Shown: positions 7,906 to 17,502 of the stretch, one piece after another
Position numbering within the stretch: position 1 is the first letter of the stretch
Layout of the letters: each line of letters begins with the position of its first letter
Source of the DNA: Alkaliphilus hydrothermalis
GTDB taxonomy: Bacteria; Bacillota; Clostridia; Peptostreptococcales; Natronincolaceae
Direction of reading: 5' to 3'
DNA length: 41,339 nucleotides
Assembly: GCF_016908555.1 (NCBI RefSeq)
Contig: NZ_JAFBEE010000024.1
Location: forward strand, 1-41,339
Position numbers and translations under genes: made by a program
Notes under the pieces: model-generated
Told to the model about the DNA's origin: nothing
Seen by the model: the letters and a program-made list of their open reading frames with translations, nothing else
The model's database searches: none

Positions 7906-10900
7906 TTACAGGGTTGTTGCTTTCTTCTTAAGGATTTTTGACTTGATAAATTGGTTAAAATCATCAAAGATAGTATACATCACCGGTATAAACACTAGGG
8001 TTAATAGGGTTGATAATAGTAAACCTCCGATTACGACTGTTGCCATTGGTGCCTGTGCCTCTGCTCCTTCACCGATTCCTAAGGCAAGGGGTAGAAGTCC
8101 CAATACAGTTGTCAGGGTGGTCATTAGAATTGGTCGAAGTCGGATCGGCCCAGCGTTTAAGATGGCCTCTTTTCTTTCTTCCCCTTCACCTCTTCTGATG
8201 TTGATATAGTCCACCAATACAATGGCGTTGTTTACAACGATCCCTGCCAGCATAATCACCCCGATAAAGGCTGGTACGCTTAGGGTTCTTCCTGTTATAA
8301 ATAATCCTAGTATCCCTCCTGCAAAGGCTAAAGGTACTGATAACATGATTGTAAATGGATGAATTAGAGATTCAAACTGAGAAGCTAAAATCATATAAAC
8401 AAACACCACTGCCAATAATAGAGCCAATGCCAGATCGCTGAAGGCATCCACCATTTCTTTGTTTTCCCCACCTATTTCATATTCATAACCAGTAGGCATT
8501 TGATAGTCCTGTAGTTTCTCCTCAATATCCTGTACAACTCCCCTTAAGTCTCTACCACTTATATCACTGGTCACTGTAATTACCCTTACTTGATCCACAC
8601 GATTAATAGTAGATGGCCCTTGTTGAATTGAGATATCCGCCAACTGATTTAGAGGGACATTCACTCCCATAGGACTAGATATGGTTAATTGGTTTAATTT
8701 TGATACTCCCTCTTGATACACGGGGTCTCCTTTAATCACCACATCAATCTCCGTTCCATCTACCTTGTATCTAGTAGCCACCTGCCCTGAGATAGAATTT
8801 CTAATGGCAGAAGCAATCTGTCCTGCTGTTAATCCATATTGAGAAGTATACTGTCTATTTACTTGAATTTTTAATTCTGGAACACCTTCACTTAAACTAT
8901 TTTTCACTTCTTGAGTTCCCTCTACAGACCTAACGATGTCTACAAAATCATTTCCAATAGTCTGTAATTCATCTAAATCATCGCCTTTAATGGAGATATT
9001 CACGGGTGCCCCACCACCACCAAATGCCATAGTGCTGGAGGCCTCTTCTACCGTGATTTCTGCCCCAGGAATATCAATTACTTTTTCTCGGACTTCTACC
9101 ACAACTTCTCCTGTACTACGTTGACGTTCTGCCACTGGCTTTAAGGAAACACTGATGGAGCCAGTATTTTTAGCAGAAGTTTGAGCTAAGCTCATTCCCG
9201 AAGAGCCTATGGTTGTGGCTACGGAGGTGATTTCCTCGATATCTCCTAATACAGCCTCTACCTCCGAGACAATTTCATTGGTACTGGCAAGGGATGAGCC
9301 GACAGGTAACTTCACCGTCACTGTAAATTGTCCTTCATCCATCGTAGGGAAGAATTCTGCCCCGATTCCACCAATAGATGCCATACTCACAGCAAATACC
9401 AGTATTCCAATTGTTACAGTTGTTTTTCTTCGTTTAAATGCACCGCTTAATATACTTTTATATCCTGCTTCAAAGCCTTTAAATATTCTATCAAAACCAT
9501 TATATATCCCATCAAATAATCTTAAAATCCCTCTTCTGTTTTCCTTCTTTGCCTCTACCTTTAGTAGCTTAGATGCCAGCATTGGGATCAAAGTCAAAGA
9601 AACCACTAAAGAAGCTCCTAAAGACAGGGATACCGTAAGGGCCAACTGCTTGAAGATGGTTGAAGTAATTCCCTGAACAAATACGATGGGTAGGAAAACC
9701 GCTACTGTTGTAAGGGTGGAGGCCACTACTGCCATTGCCACCTCGTTTGCCCCTTTAATGGCTGCTTCTTTTCTTGAAAATCCTTCCTGCCTAAAACGAT
9801 AGATATTTTCCAATACAACGATGGCATTATCCACCAACATACCAATCCCTAGGGCTAATCCACCTAAGGTCATTAGGTTTAGGGTAATACCATTGAAATA
9901 GATCAAAATGAAGGTGGCAATAACTGAAATCGGAATTGCCGCACCAATGATTAATGTTGTTCTAATATTTCTTAAAAATAGGTATAGAATAATGATGGCT
10001 AATAACCCACCAAATATCGCATTCTTCATTACATTATTAATGGACTTCTTGATATACATAGATTGGTCCAACATTACTTGAACCTTCATATCTGAATATT
10101 CTTCTTGAATCTTTCCAATTTCTTCATTAACTAAATCTGCAACCGATACAGTGTTTGTTCCCGATTGCTTTTGTAGAGAAACATTGATACTTCTCTGTCC
10201 ATCCACTCTAGAATAGGAATTGCTGTCCTTAAAGTTTAGTTTAACCTCTGCGATTTCTTCTAAAGGAACACTGCCCCCTGTTGCTAGGGGAATGGCTAGG
10301 GATTTAATTTCCTCCAAATCAGTGAACTGACCAACTGTTCTAATGGAAATCTTCTGCTGACCTCTGGTAATTTCTCCACCTGGAAGATTTAAGTTCTCTA
10401 CCCTTAGCATTTGCGCCAATTGATCCATTGAAATGCCGTATCCCAACATCTTGTTTTGATTTATAACGATTTCAACTTGATACTCCTGCCCTCCTGAGAC
10501 ATTGACAGAAGCAACACCTTCAAGTCTTTCAAGTCTTGGTTTAACTACATCCTCCCCAAAGACCTGTAGCGTTGCTAAATCCTCCGTACCTGCAATGGCA
10601 ATCTGCATAATCGGCATAGAGTTTGGGTCGATTTTTAGAATCATCGGATTACCTACACCACTGGGGAGCATCCCCTTTATTAAATCAACCTTTTCCCTCA
10701 TATCTAAAGATGCAAAGTTCATATCTGTACCAAAGGAAAACTGTGCGATTACCAGTGAATTCCCCTCTGATGAAGTGGAGGTAACACTTGTGATATTATT
10801 CACTGTCGAAATGACATTCTCTAAAGGTCTTGTGATCAATTCCTCTACTTCCCTTGGCCCTGCTCCGTTATAGGAGGTAGATACAACAACCACTGGTATT

Positions 10901-11022
10901 TCAAACTCTGGTAGCAAGTCAATGGGTAGACGAGTTAATGAAACAACCCCCATAATTACCACCATCAGGGTGAGCATTACCACTGTAACTGGTCTTTTTA
11001 CCGATAATGTGGATAAATTCAT
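7906..11022 (-). CDS. RND-family efflux pump, HAE1/AcrB-like
   Basis: A 1038-residue resistance-nodulation-division transporter, normal length for AcrB/SwrC relatives. It shows the classic duplicated layout. TM1 is near residues 13-30 and is followed by a long extracytoplasmic pore domain. A TM2-TM6 block comes next, with the proton-relay segment GIGMLVDNAIVVLENIYR around residue 395; one acidic residue is followed by N, as in many Gram-positive members. A second porter domain and a TM8-TM12 block (AGIVVNNAIVLVDYIN) end the protein. Its start overlaps the adaptor stop and tetR follows. In a Gram-positive cell it would export from the membrane, possibly lipids, siderophores or drugs; substrates cannot be inferred. 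Confidence 0.95.
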   Translation of the reverse strand: MNLSTLSVKRPVTVVMLTLMVVIMGVVSLTRLPIDLLPEFEIPVVVVSTSYNGAGPREVEELITRPLENVISTVNNITSVTSTSSEGNSLVIAQFSFGTDMNFASLDMREKVDLIKGMLPSGVGNPMILKIDPNSMPIMQIAIAGTEDLATLQVFGEDVVKPRLERLEGVASVNVSGGQEYQVEIVINQNKMLGYGISMDQLAQMLRVENLNLPGGEITRGQQKISIRTVGQFTDLEEIKSLAIPLATGGSVPLEEIAEVKLNFKDSNSYSRVDGQRSINVSLQKQSGTNTVSVADLVNEEIGKIQEEYSDMKVQVMLDQSMYIKKSINNVMKNAIFGGLLAIIILYLFLRNIRTTLIIGAAIPISVIATFILIYFNGITLNLMTLGGLALGIGMLVDNAIVVLENIYRFRQEGFSRKEAAIKGANEVAMAVVASTLTTVAVFLPIVFVQGITSTIFKQLALTVSLSLGASLVVSLTLIPMLASKLLKVEAKKENRRGILRLFDGIYNGFDRIFKGFEAGYKSILSGAFKRRKTTVTIGILVFAVSMASIGGIGAEFFPTMDEGQFTVTVKLPVGSSLASTNEIVSEVEAVLGDIEEITSVATTIGSSGMSLAQTSAKNTGSISVSLKPVAERQRSTGEVVVEVREKVIDIPGAEITVEEASSTMAFGGGGAPVNISIKGDDLDELQTIGNDFVDIVRSVEGTQEVKNSLSEGVPELKIQVNRQYTSQYGLTAGQIASAIRNSISGQVATRYKVDGTEIDVVIKGDPVYQEGVSKLNQLTISSPMGVNVPLNQLADISIQQGPSTINRVDQVRVITVTSDISGRDLRGVVQDIEEKLQDYQMPTGYEYEIGGENKEMVDAFSDLALALLLAVVFVYMILASQFESLIHPFTIMLSVPLAFAGGILGLFITGRTLSVPAFIGVIMLAGIVVNNAIVLVDYINIRRGEGEERKEAILNAGPIRLRPILMTTLTTVLGLLPLALGIGEGAEAQAPMATVVIGGLLLSTLLTLVFIPVMYTIFDDFNQFIKSKILKKKATTL

Positions 11023-12155
11023 TATTTTTCACCTCTTACTACCTTAACTTTTGAACCGTCCTTTACATAGTGCTGACCTTTTGTGATGATTACGTCGCCT
11101 TCCTTAAGTCCTTCAAGAATCTCAAGCGTCGTGTTTGTTTCCATTCCAATAGTGACCACTCTTTCCACTGCTATATCATTTTCAACTACATAAACCACCA
11201 TCTTATTGTTGCCTTGATTTAAAACTGTTTCTGTCTTCACAGCAATTCCTTCTACAGAATCAGTATTAATAGAAATAGCCGCCAACATTCCTGGTTTTAC
11301 AGCTTTGTCAACACTCTTCATACGAATCTGTACTGGGTATAATCTAGTTCTTGCATCTGTAGCTGGAGATACCGTCTCCACTGTTCCAGTTACCCCTTCC
11401 ATGTCAAGAGCTGTTATTTTAATTGCTACCTCTTGACCTACTGCCAACTTATTCACCATAGTTTCAGTTACGTCCATTTTGATTAGTAATTCCTTCGTAT
11501 CCACCAACATCGCTGCTGGTTGAGCATTCGAAACCATTTCCCCTGCCTTTGCATTCATTACTGAAACCACCCCATCAATAGGAGCAGTAACCTTAGCACT
11601 GTCTAATCCACCTAAAGCCTGTTGGTACCCTAATTCCGCTTGCTCTAGTTGGATTTGAGCCACCTCAAGCGGTGCTTCGGAAGCCGCCATTTCTGCTTGT
11701 TGATACTGTGCTTCTTGGACTAGCCCTTGTTTATAAAGCTCTTTCATATTTTCTAGGTTTTCCTTCGCTTTTTCTATGCTCTCTTTTGTTCGGTTATAGT
11801 TAATCTTCGCAAGGTCTACTGCCTTTTCTGCCTGCTGTACCTGTCGTCGAATATCTTGATCCTCCAATAAAAACAGAACATCACCCTTTTTAACTTGATC
11901 CCCTACAGACACCTTTGCTTCCTTTACCTTTCCTGGAAGCTTTGGTAGCACCATGATTTCTTTTTGAGGGTGAACCCTACCATTGAAAACCATTTCATCG
12001 GAGATTATACCCATTGCCACAGTCTCCACCTCTACAGGAACATAGTCAACCTTTACTTCTTCTACTGCCTTGACAGTTCCCTCACCACTACTACACCCAA
12101 TTAATAGGGATGACATAACCAACATAAGTACTAATAAAACTGACCACCTCTTCAT
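11022..12155 (-). CDS. RND efflux adaptor (membrane-fusion lipoprotein)
   Basis: This is the HlyD/AcrA-type adaptor of the adjacent RND pump. I choose the ATG at 12155 (MKRWSVLL), preceded by GGAGGG at 7 bases, rather than an upstream in-frame ATG at 12197. This start gives a clean lipoprotein signal with lipobox LLIGC and makes a 377-residue protein anchored outside the membrane. A biotinyl-lipoyl-like half (VSVGDQVKKGDVLFLLED) precedes a helical hairpin (about residues 95-165). The second lipoyl half (APIDGVVSVMNAKAGEMV) and the beta-barrel follow. Its last base overlaps the start of the pump gene. Confidence 0.93.
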   Translation of the reverse strand: MKRWSVLLVLMLVMSSLLIGCSSGEGTVKAVEEVKVDYVPVEVETVAMGIISDEMVFNGRVHPQKEIMVLPKLPGKVKEAKVSVGDQVKKGDVLFLLEDQDIRRQVQQAEKAVDLAKINYNRTKESIEKAKENLENMKELYKQGLVQEAQYQQAEMAASEAPLEVAQIQLEQAELGYQQALGGLDSAKVTAPIDGVVSVMNAKAGEMVSNAQPAAMLVDTKELLIKMDVTETMVNKLAVGQEVAIKITALDMEGVTGTVETVSPATDARTRLYPVQIRMKSVDKAVKPGMLAAISINTDSVEGIAVKTETVLNQGNNKMVVYVVENDIAVERVVTIGMETNTTLEILEGLKEGDVIITKGQHYVKDGSKVKVVRGEK

Positions 12156-12207
12156 CCTTTTCCCTCCATCATTCATATTGAAATTTTTATTGTTCAAAAC
12201 ATTGAAA

Positions 12208-12225
12208 ACTGACTGGTCAGTCAGT
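12208..12225. promoter_or_regulatory. TetR-type operator
   Basis: Perfect 8-bp arms ACTGACTG and CAGTCAGT are separated by GT. They match the symmetry and sequence style of AcrR/QacR-like operators and cover the predicted transcription start of the efflux operon. The operon-encoded TetR protein is the natural candidate ligand. Confidence 0.8.
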
Positions 12226-12232
12226 AATTTAA

Positions 12233-12261
12233 ATTATATATTAGATGTTAAATGATGTAAA
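12233..12261 (-). promoter_or_regulatory. promoter of the RND operon
   Basis: On the minus strand TTTACA is followed after 17 bases by TATAAT (12238-12233). The operator lies directly downstream, so repressor binding would block initiation or clearance. Confidence 0.7.
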
Positions 12262-12370
12262 TACACTCACAGGAGAATTAATAGATATTTAATAATTTGT
12301 ACAAGCAAAAAAATCCAGTCATAAGAGGGTTCGTTTGTATTTATTCAGATATACTTTTAAGGCTTAATTT

Positions 12371-12796
12371 TTAATTGATGATTATACCAAAATATTCTAG
12401 TACCAGTTTAATTCCCTCTCTGCTTGGAGGAAAGATCTTTTCTATTTTTAAAGCTTCCCTTAAATCCACCCAAATGTATTCCTCATGTTCATCTTTATCG
12501 ATATTCAATTCACCTATATAACGATTACATACATAGATGGAAGGAGCCACCAACTTTTCTACTCCTTTAATGGTTGCTTCCGCCTCCACAATTCCTACAT
12601 ATTCTAAATCTATAGCCTCTAGTCCAAATTCTTCCTTCAGTTCTCGTCGAGCACATGCTTCAAGGGTTTCACCAGCTTCTTTTTTGCCTCCAGCTAGTCC
12701 CCACCCCTGTCCATCTTGTCTTAGTCCCAGCAATACTTTGCCTTCCTTCATTACTGCTATTCCTGTACAATCCTTAAATACTTCTCTTTTATTCAT
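12371..12796 (-). CDS. NUDIX hydrolase (MutT-like)
   Basis: A 141-residue NUDIX protein hydrolysing a nucleoside diphosphate linked to another moiety; MutT/8-oxo-dGTP-like housecleaning is plausible but the substrate is unknown. The NUDIX box runs GGKKEAGETLEACARRELKEEFGL, about residues 36-59, with the REL.EE metal-binding core intact, and the GWGLAGG lead-in is typical. The ATG at 12796 has AAGGAG 9 bases upstream. It is a single gene, with the RND promoter region downstream and a gene-poor stretch upstream. Confidence 0.92.
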   Translation of the reverse strand: MNKREVFKDCTGIAVMKEGKVLLGLRQDGQGWGLAGGKKEAGETLEACARRELKEEFGLEAIDLEYVGIVEAEATIKGVEKLVAPSIYVCNRYIGELNIDKDEHEEYIWVDLREALKIEKIFPPSREGIKLVLEYFGIIIN

Positions 12797-13060
12797 ATCT
12801 AAATACTCCTTAATGTATTATTAATTTAAAACTTTTTAACATGAATCCACCACATGCCATTTCTATCTTATTACTAGCGTCCTCCAGTCAGGAAATCTTC
12901 GAATGGGTGGAATAGTCCACTACTTATAGAATTCTCCATACTAAATAAAACACCTTTTATTATAAAATTTTACCCTCAACTTGATTTTCCAATAATTTTA
13001 CAATATTTTATCATTCGAGCAAATTGCATAATTCTTCTTTGGGGCTATTTCCTTTTTGGC
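12797..13060. other. gene-poor stretch
   Basis: Between the NUDIX start and the terminator at 13061-13097 I see no supported gene or RNA. It is AT-rich, with TATTAATA-like sequences close to the NUDIX start that may supply its -10 region. Confidence 0.4.
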
Positions 13061-13097
13061 AAAAGAAAAACCTTACCATTTTTATGATAAGGCTTTT
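13061..13097 (-). terminator. intrinsic terminator of the 13.2-13.9 kb pair
   Basis: AAAAGCCTTATCAT pairs with ATGGTAAGGTTTTT (two wobble or mismatched positions) around a 4-nt loop, with T-rich sequence on both sides, so it may work in both directions. It lies about 140 bases after the stop of the zinc-ribbon protein gene. Confidence 0.6.
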
Positions 13098-13240
13098 CTT
13101 TTATTCGATATACTTTTTCAGCAGCCTCCAAAAAGGTGAAGGTTTTTTATTCTCTTTGTCATTTTATTCTATCTTACTCTGTATTGGGTTCTACTCCACC
13201 CTATATGCTTCTTCATTTCTGAAACATGACATATGACAAA

Positions 13241-13612
13241 TTAATAGTTTATTATCCCGTTTATGTAGTTATCAATATCTTCATTAATATTACTTAATTG
13301 CTGTTTTGCTTTCTCCAAACTCCAATCATTAGGCTTTTCATTTCTACTATTGAACACCCACTTACATCCATCATTTATCCATTTTGCTCTTAATAATCGA
13401 TGTGCTACTTCAAATGGCATTCGTGTGAGCTTTTTCAATTCACTTTTGTTACAGCCCGCAATTAAAAAATCTTCGTCGTTGAATTTTGCCAATTCATTTG
13501 ATAATATATCGTCGTCCACACACGATTCATTACCACAACAAGAGCAAATATCCCCAATAGCAAATTCTTCAATTAGTTGATTTCCACAAATTGGACAAAA
13601 AAACTTTTCCAT
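13241..13612 (-). CDS. CPCC-like zinc-ribbon protein, possible immunity protein
   Basis: A 123-residue soluble protein. Residues 6-30 carry two cysteine pairs (CPICG and CSCCG) separated by a short acidic/hydrophobic segment (EEFAIGDI). This resembles the N-terminal zinc ribbon of CPCC-type proteins often found beside polymorphic toxins. The rest is helical with no catalytic motif. The ATG has AAAGGAG about 10 bases upstream. It follows the 75-residue ORF by 15 bases, consistent with a toxin-then-immunity order. The immunity role is inference from layout. Confidence 0.65.
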   Translation of the reverse strand: MEKFFCPICGNQLIEEFAIGDICSCCGNESCVDDDILSNELAKFNDEDFLIAGCNKSELKKLTRMPFEVAHRLLRAKWINDGCKWVFNSRNEKPNDWSLEKAKQQLSNINEDIDNYINGIINY

Positions 13613-13627
13613 AGTGATTAATCTCCT

Positions 13628-13855
13628 TTATTTCATGTTATTTAAGAAGTAATTATATGCTTCTTGACTCCATCTAGCTATATTCGTAGCGTTACTAGTA
13701 CTCCACTTAGGCAAAAAGTAAGTTATAATTTGACCAGTGTTCTTATTATATACCATAAATTCTAAAGTGATTATATTAAATTTTACCATTCTATCATTAT
13801 AGAGCCAATGTTGTCCCAAAATTCCTTGCATAGCTTCAGCGTGTCCTTCGTTCAT
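13628..13855 (-). pseudogene. orphan C-terminal fragment, possible toxin tip
   Basis: A 75-residue ORF without a Shine-Dalgarno before its ATG. The same frame stays open upstream to about 13884 and reads like coding sequence (LYYFNTTT before the ATG), then meets a stop. The protein begins in mid-domain (GHAEAMQGILGQHW) and ends with YNKNTGQIITYFLPKW and a short helix, as in the last module of large secreted toxins. I read it as the stranded 3' end of a longer gene, left beside its immunity gene and next to the ABC operon. The family is not recognised. Confidence 0.5.
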
Positions 13856-13914
13856 TGTTGTAGTATTAAAGTAATAAAGGTTAAAGATTGTTTGATTTTA
13901 CAACAAATTACCAC

Positions 13915-15696
13915 CTATGCCATTGCGTTTTTCTGTCCATAGATTTGTTGAAATTCTTCACAGGTTTCTAGTAATTCATCCATTGTTCCCTTTGCAATCA
14001 TCTCTCCATCCTTCATAACAATAATCTGGTGGGCCATTTGTAGGGCAATAGGTCGATTGGAAATGGCTATACAAGTAGAATCCCTCTTTTGGAGTAGACG
14101 ATTCCATAGCGTCCTCTCTGTCTCCACATCTAAAGCACTGGATAGATCATCAAACACATATAGCTGAGCTTGACTAGCAAACATCCGAGCAGCCGACACC
14201 CTCTGCTGTTGTCCCCCTGATAATTTTACACCCCTAGGACCAATCACTGTGTCCAATCCCTTTTCTAGAGACGCTATATCCGATTCTAATACAGCAGAAT
14301 AGATTGCTTCTTCTACTACTACATTTTCCCCCATATCCTCCTGTCCCAATAGGATATTCTCCCTCACGGTATCACTAAAGAGACGGGGGACTTGCCCTGT
14401 ATAGGCACTGCGGGGAGGTGTAAAGAAGGAACTTGGGTCCTCCACCGACTTGTCATTCCAAAGGATTTCCCCTTCTTGCAGGGGCAACAGACCCAAAATT
14501 AACCTCACTAAAGTTGTCTTTCCAGAGGCAATACGACCAGTGATGACAGTAAAGGAATTCTTTTCAATTGTAAAATTTACATTCTTTACACCTACTTTAT
14601 TATTAGAAAAGCAATAGCTGAGATTTCTAACCTCCAGACGATCTAACGATTCCAAATCCTCTTTAGGGCTGTTACTATTACTTCCCTTTTCTTCCTTCAA
14701 CTTTCCAATCATATTGATATCCTCATGCCTTACCAATTCATCATCAGGGGTATCCTGTAGGAAGTCCCATAGTCTCTGCATAGATACCTTTGCTTGTTGA
14801 TATGAGGAGAGCATTCCTCCAAAATGCTCTGTAAAGTTAGCAATTAAGAACCAATAGTTGATAAATAGAACAAAGTCTCCAATTGAAAAGTTTCCGATTT
14901 TCATGGCTCCAGCAGCAAACAGTAATATCATACCTGTTCCCAAGTGAACCACGTTATTCAGAACAGAGCCTACAACTTTGACAAACAGTGTATCCTTTAA
15001 CATTTTACTATGTCGATTTTTGTTCAGCTCACGATAGTGTTGCAGAACACTTTCCTCCGCCCCTGCCACCTGAATGGCTTGAACAGCACCAAAGATTTCC
15101 CCCATGGCTCCAATTACTTTACTGGTGGCTTCTCTACTGGCTTCACGATATTTTTGAACCCTTTTTCTCACCTGTTGCACGATGGCGGATACCACTAAAA
15201 GGGGTATAATGACTAGAAATGTTATCTTCAAATTGACTGTAGCTAAAACGACTACAGCTATAAAAGCCCGTAGTCCCTTACCAACGATATCTGGAGGCCA
15301 CCCCAATACATCGCAGGCTTCATATACATCATCCCTAAAACGACTCAAGGCTTCCCCGGGAGATATTGTCAGCGCCTGTGCTCCGGGTCTATTTAATAGG
15401 GCTTTAAATAAATTATTCCTCATCAAGCCTTCTATAAAAAGGGCATAAAGTACCCCCACCACAACCCCCATATAGATGAATAGAATCTGTCCTAAATAGA
15501 TGATTACAGTTAAAGCAATCAACCACCAGAATCGCTGGTCTAGGGCTACATTATTGGTAAAGCTATCTAAAATCTCCCGTATTACTAAAATCGGTAACAG
15601 GGGAATTAACTCTACAATTGACCATACCACAACATTAGCTATATATAATCCTGGTTTATATTTAACCAATTCCCAAAGCTGTTTCATTGGCTTCAT
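13915..15696 (-). CDS. heterodimeric ABC exporter, second half-transporter
   Basis: A 593-residue half-transporter: six-helix type-I exporter domain (about residues 15-310), a linker, then the nucleotide-binding domain. Walker A is GRIASGKTT near residue 385, the signature is LSGGQQQRV near 492, and Walker B is LYVFDDLSSALD near 512. The residue after the Walker B aspartate is D instead of the catalytic E, so this subunit's own ATP site is degenerate, while its canonical LSGGQ serves the partner's site. Its ATG overlaps the partner's stop by 4 bases, with AAAGGAGG upstream. The pair resembles BmrCD/LmrCD multidrug exporters. Confidence 0.93.
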   Translation of the reverse strand: MKPMKQLWELVKYKPGLYIANVVVWSIVELIPLLPILVIREILDSFTNNVALDQRFWWLIALTVIIYLGQILFIYMGVVVGVLYALFIEGLMRNNLFKALLNRPGAQALTISPGEALSRFRDDVYEACDVLGWPPDIVGKGLRAFIAVVVLATVNLKITFLVIIPLLVVSAIVQQVRKRVQKYREASREATSKVIGAMGEIFGAVQAIQVAGAEESVLQHYRELNKNRHSKMLKDTLFVKVVGSVLNNVVHLGTGMILLFAAGAMKIGNFSIGDFVLFINYWFLIANFTEHFGGMLSSYQQAKVSMQRLWDFLQDTPDDELVRHEDINMIGKLKEEKGSNSNSPKEDLESLDRLEVRNLSYCFSNNKVGVKNVNFTIEKNSFTVITGRIASGKTTLVRLILGLLPLQEGEILWNDKSVEDPSSFFTPPRSAYTGQVPRLFSDTVRENILLGQEDMGENVVVEEAIYSAVLESDIASLEKGLDTVIGPRGVKLSGGQQQRVSAARMFASQAQLYVFDDLSSALDVETERTLWNRLLQKRDSTCIAISNRPIALQMAHQIIVMKDGEMIAKGTMDELLETCEEFQQIYGQKNAMA

Positions 15697-17435
15697 GCCA
15701 ACACCTCCTTTATTCCCGTCTGAAGCAATTTATTTAACTGACTTTCTTCATCCTCCATTAAAGCCACTCGGTCCCCATATTCCTTCATTTTTCCTTCTTC
15801 AAGAATCAAGATCTCATCTGCCCGTTCCACCGTCTGCAAACGGTGGGCAATGATCATTCCAGTTCTCCCCTCCAATAATTTATCAATGGCCCCCTCCATC
15901 AAGTTTTCTGTAATCGGGTCAAGTTTTGATGATGCTTCGTCTAAAATCACCATTCCAGGATCCTTTAGAAAAACCCTTACAAAGGCTAATAACTGAGCTT
16001 CCCCTGCCGATAGTCCTCCACCGTCAGATGCAAGGATTGTGTCTAGTCCTTGTGGGAGGGAATCAATCCATTGCTTAAGTCCCATGTCATCAAGTGCATT
16101 CCAGATTCTTTCATCAGTTATATTAGTATTAAAGAAGGTTAGATTATCCCTTACAGTAGCATTGAATAATTGTACTTCTTGGGTGACGTAGGCTACTTGA
16201 TTTCTCAAATTTTTCATAGGAATTGAATTAATCCTATGCCCACTTATACAAATTTCCCCTTGAGATATGTCATAAAATCTGGTCAAAAGCCTAGCTAAGG
16301 TGGTCTTACCACTTCCTGTCCTCCCCAGTACCCCCAAGACCTTGCCAGCTTCTAATTTTAACGAGAGATCATCCACAACCACTACACCGTCTTCATAGGA
16401 GAAATGAATTTTATTTATTTCAAGGGCTAAAGCCCCCTTTGGTAGTTCTGAACCCATGCCCTCGACTATGGCGGATTGAGTTTTCAAGAGATTTTCTACT
16501 CTTTCTATACTTGCCCCTGATTTCTGTAGATCCGTCAATTGTCGCTGAATCTCCCTTAGGGGAGCACTGAGCATTTCTGTGTAGTGAAATATTAAGTATA
16601 CTGTTCCTACAGTGATGATGCCTTTACTCCAAAGGATCCCCCCGATGCCAAAGGCTAAGGCATTCCCAATGGCAAATATAAATACCTTTGAAGTATACAT
16701 AGACATGGAGGCAATGGAGGCTTTTACATTAGCAGGTACCCATTCCCTAAAAAGTCCCTTCAATTTATTATTAATCTTGACTACCCCACCATTGGCACGG
16801 ATATCCTCTATATTTCCTAATGCTTCCCCTAGAAAAGCATAGTAATTTGTTTTCTTTTCTCTTAGTTCAATGTGACGGGGTACTGCCATTCTTTGAAGTT
16901 TTTTCAAAACAAATACTGCAAAGACAACAAAGAAGGTCATCACCAACCCAATATATCCATTCTCTCTGTATAAAAGGATTAAAACCCCTAGCATCAAGAA
17001 GATATGACTCAACAACTCCACCAAAAGGTTTGAAAAGAAGTTGAACATAGCGGTTACGTCTCCATCAATTCTTTCAATCAATTCTCCAGTAAGATGATTT
17101 TTATGAAATCCCATATTCAATCCTAGACAATGACTTACTAAGTCCTCCCTCAGGGCATTGGTGGATTTCCAACCAATATTCTGACTGAAATAAGTTACCA
17201 CCACCTCCACCAGTTGTTGTAAAAATGATAGTGCCATAAACAACCCACCAGCCTTTAGTAGGGTCTCCAAAGCCCGACCTTCCCGTGCATAATCAATAAA
17301 AAACTTTAATATCTGGGGAATAACTAACTGTAATCCTATTCCGAAGAAAAATAATATTGCCAACAACAGCACTTGTCGCCATTGGGGTTTTAAATACTTC
17401 CCAAGTAAAGATAAATATCCATTTGATTTTTTCAT
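15693..17435 (-). CDS. heterodimeric ABC exporter, first half-transporter
   Basis: A 580-residue half-transporter with an N-terminal six-helix exporter domain (about residues 15-300) and a nucleotide-binding domain. It has Walker A GRTGSGKTT near residue 370, Walker B MVILDEASSKLD with the catalytic E intact, and a degenerate signature LSAGEAQLL. This is the mirror image of its partner. The heterodimer therefore has one canonical and one degenerate ATP site, the hallmark of BmrCD/TM287-288-type exporters. The ATG at 17435 has AAAGGAG about 10 bases upstream. It is the first gene after a ~380-nt attenuator-like leader, which argues for induction by translation-perturbing drugs (inference). Confidence 0.93.
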   Translation of the reverse strand: MKKSNGYLSLLGKYLKPQWRQVLLLAILFFFGIGLQLVIPQILKFFIDYAREGRALETLLKAGGLFMALSFLQQLVEVVVTYFSQNIGWKSTNALREDLVSHCLGLNMGFHKNHLTGELIERIDGDVTAMFNFFSNLLVELLSHIFLMLGVLILLYRENGYIGLVMTFFVVFAVFVLKKLQRMAVPRHIELREKKTNYYAFLGEALGNIEDIRANGGVVKINNKLKGLFREWVPANVKASIASMSMYTSKVFIFAIGNALAFGIGGILWSKGIITVGTVYLIFHYTEMLSAPLREIQRQLTDLQKSGASIERVENLLKTQSAIVEGMGSELPKGALALEINKIHFSYEDGVVVVDDLSLKLEAGKVLGVLGRTGSGKTTLARLLTRFYDISQGEICISGHRINSIPMKNLRNQVAYVTQEVQLFNATVRDNLTFFNTNITDERIWNALDDMGLKQWIDSLPQGLDTILASDGGGLSAGEAQLLAFVRVFLKDPGMVILDEASSKLDPITENLMEGAIDKLLEGRTGMIIAHRLQTVERADEILILEEGKMKEYGDRVALMEDEESQLNKLLQTGIKEVLA

Positions 17436-17502
17436 TATTTCCGGCTCCTTTCAATGATGTAAAATGGTGCCCTTCCTTTGCCTATGAAAATAGTACAAAC
17501 AC

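Noticed and set aside
13024..13236. A 70-codon plus-strand ORF
   Set aside because: It overlaps the terminator at 13061-13097, has no ribosome-binding site, and its Phe/Ser-rich sequence is typical of chance translation of AT-rich DNA.
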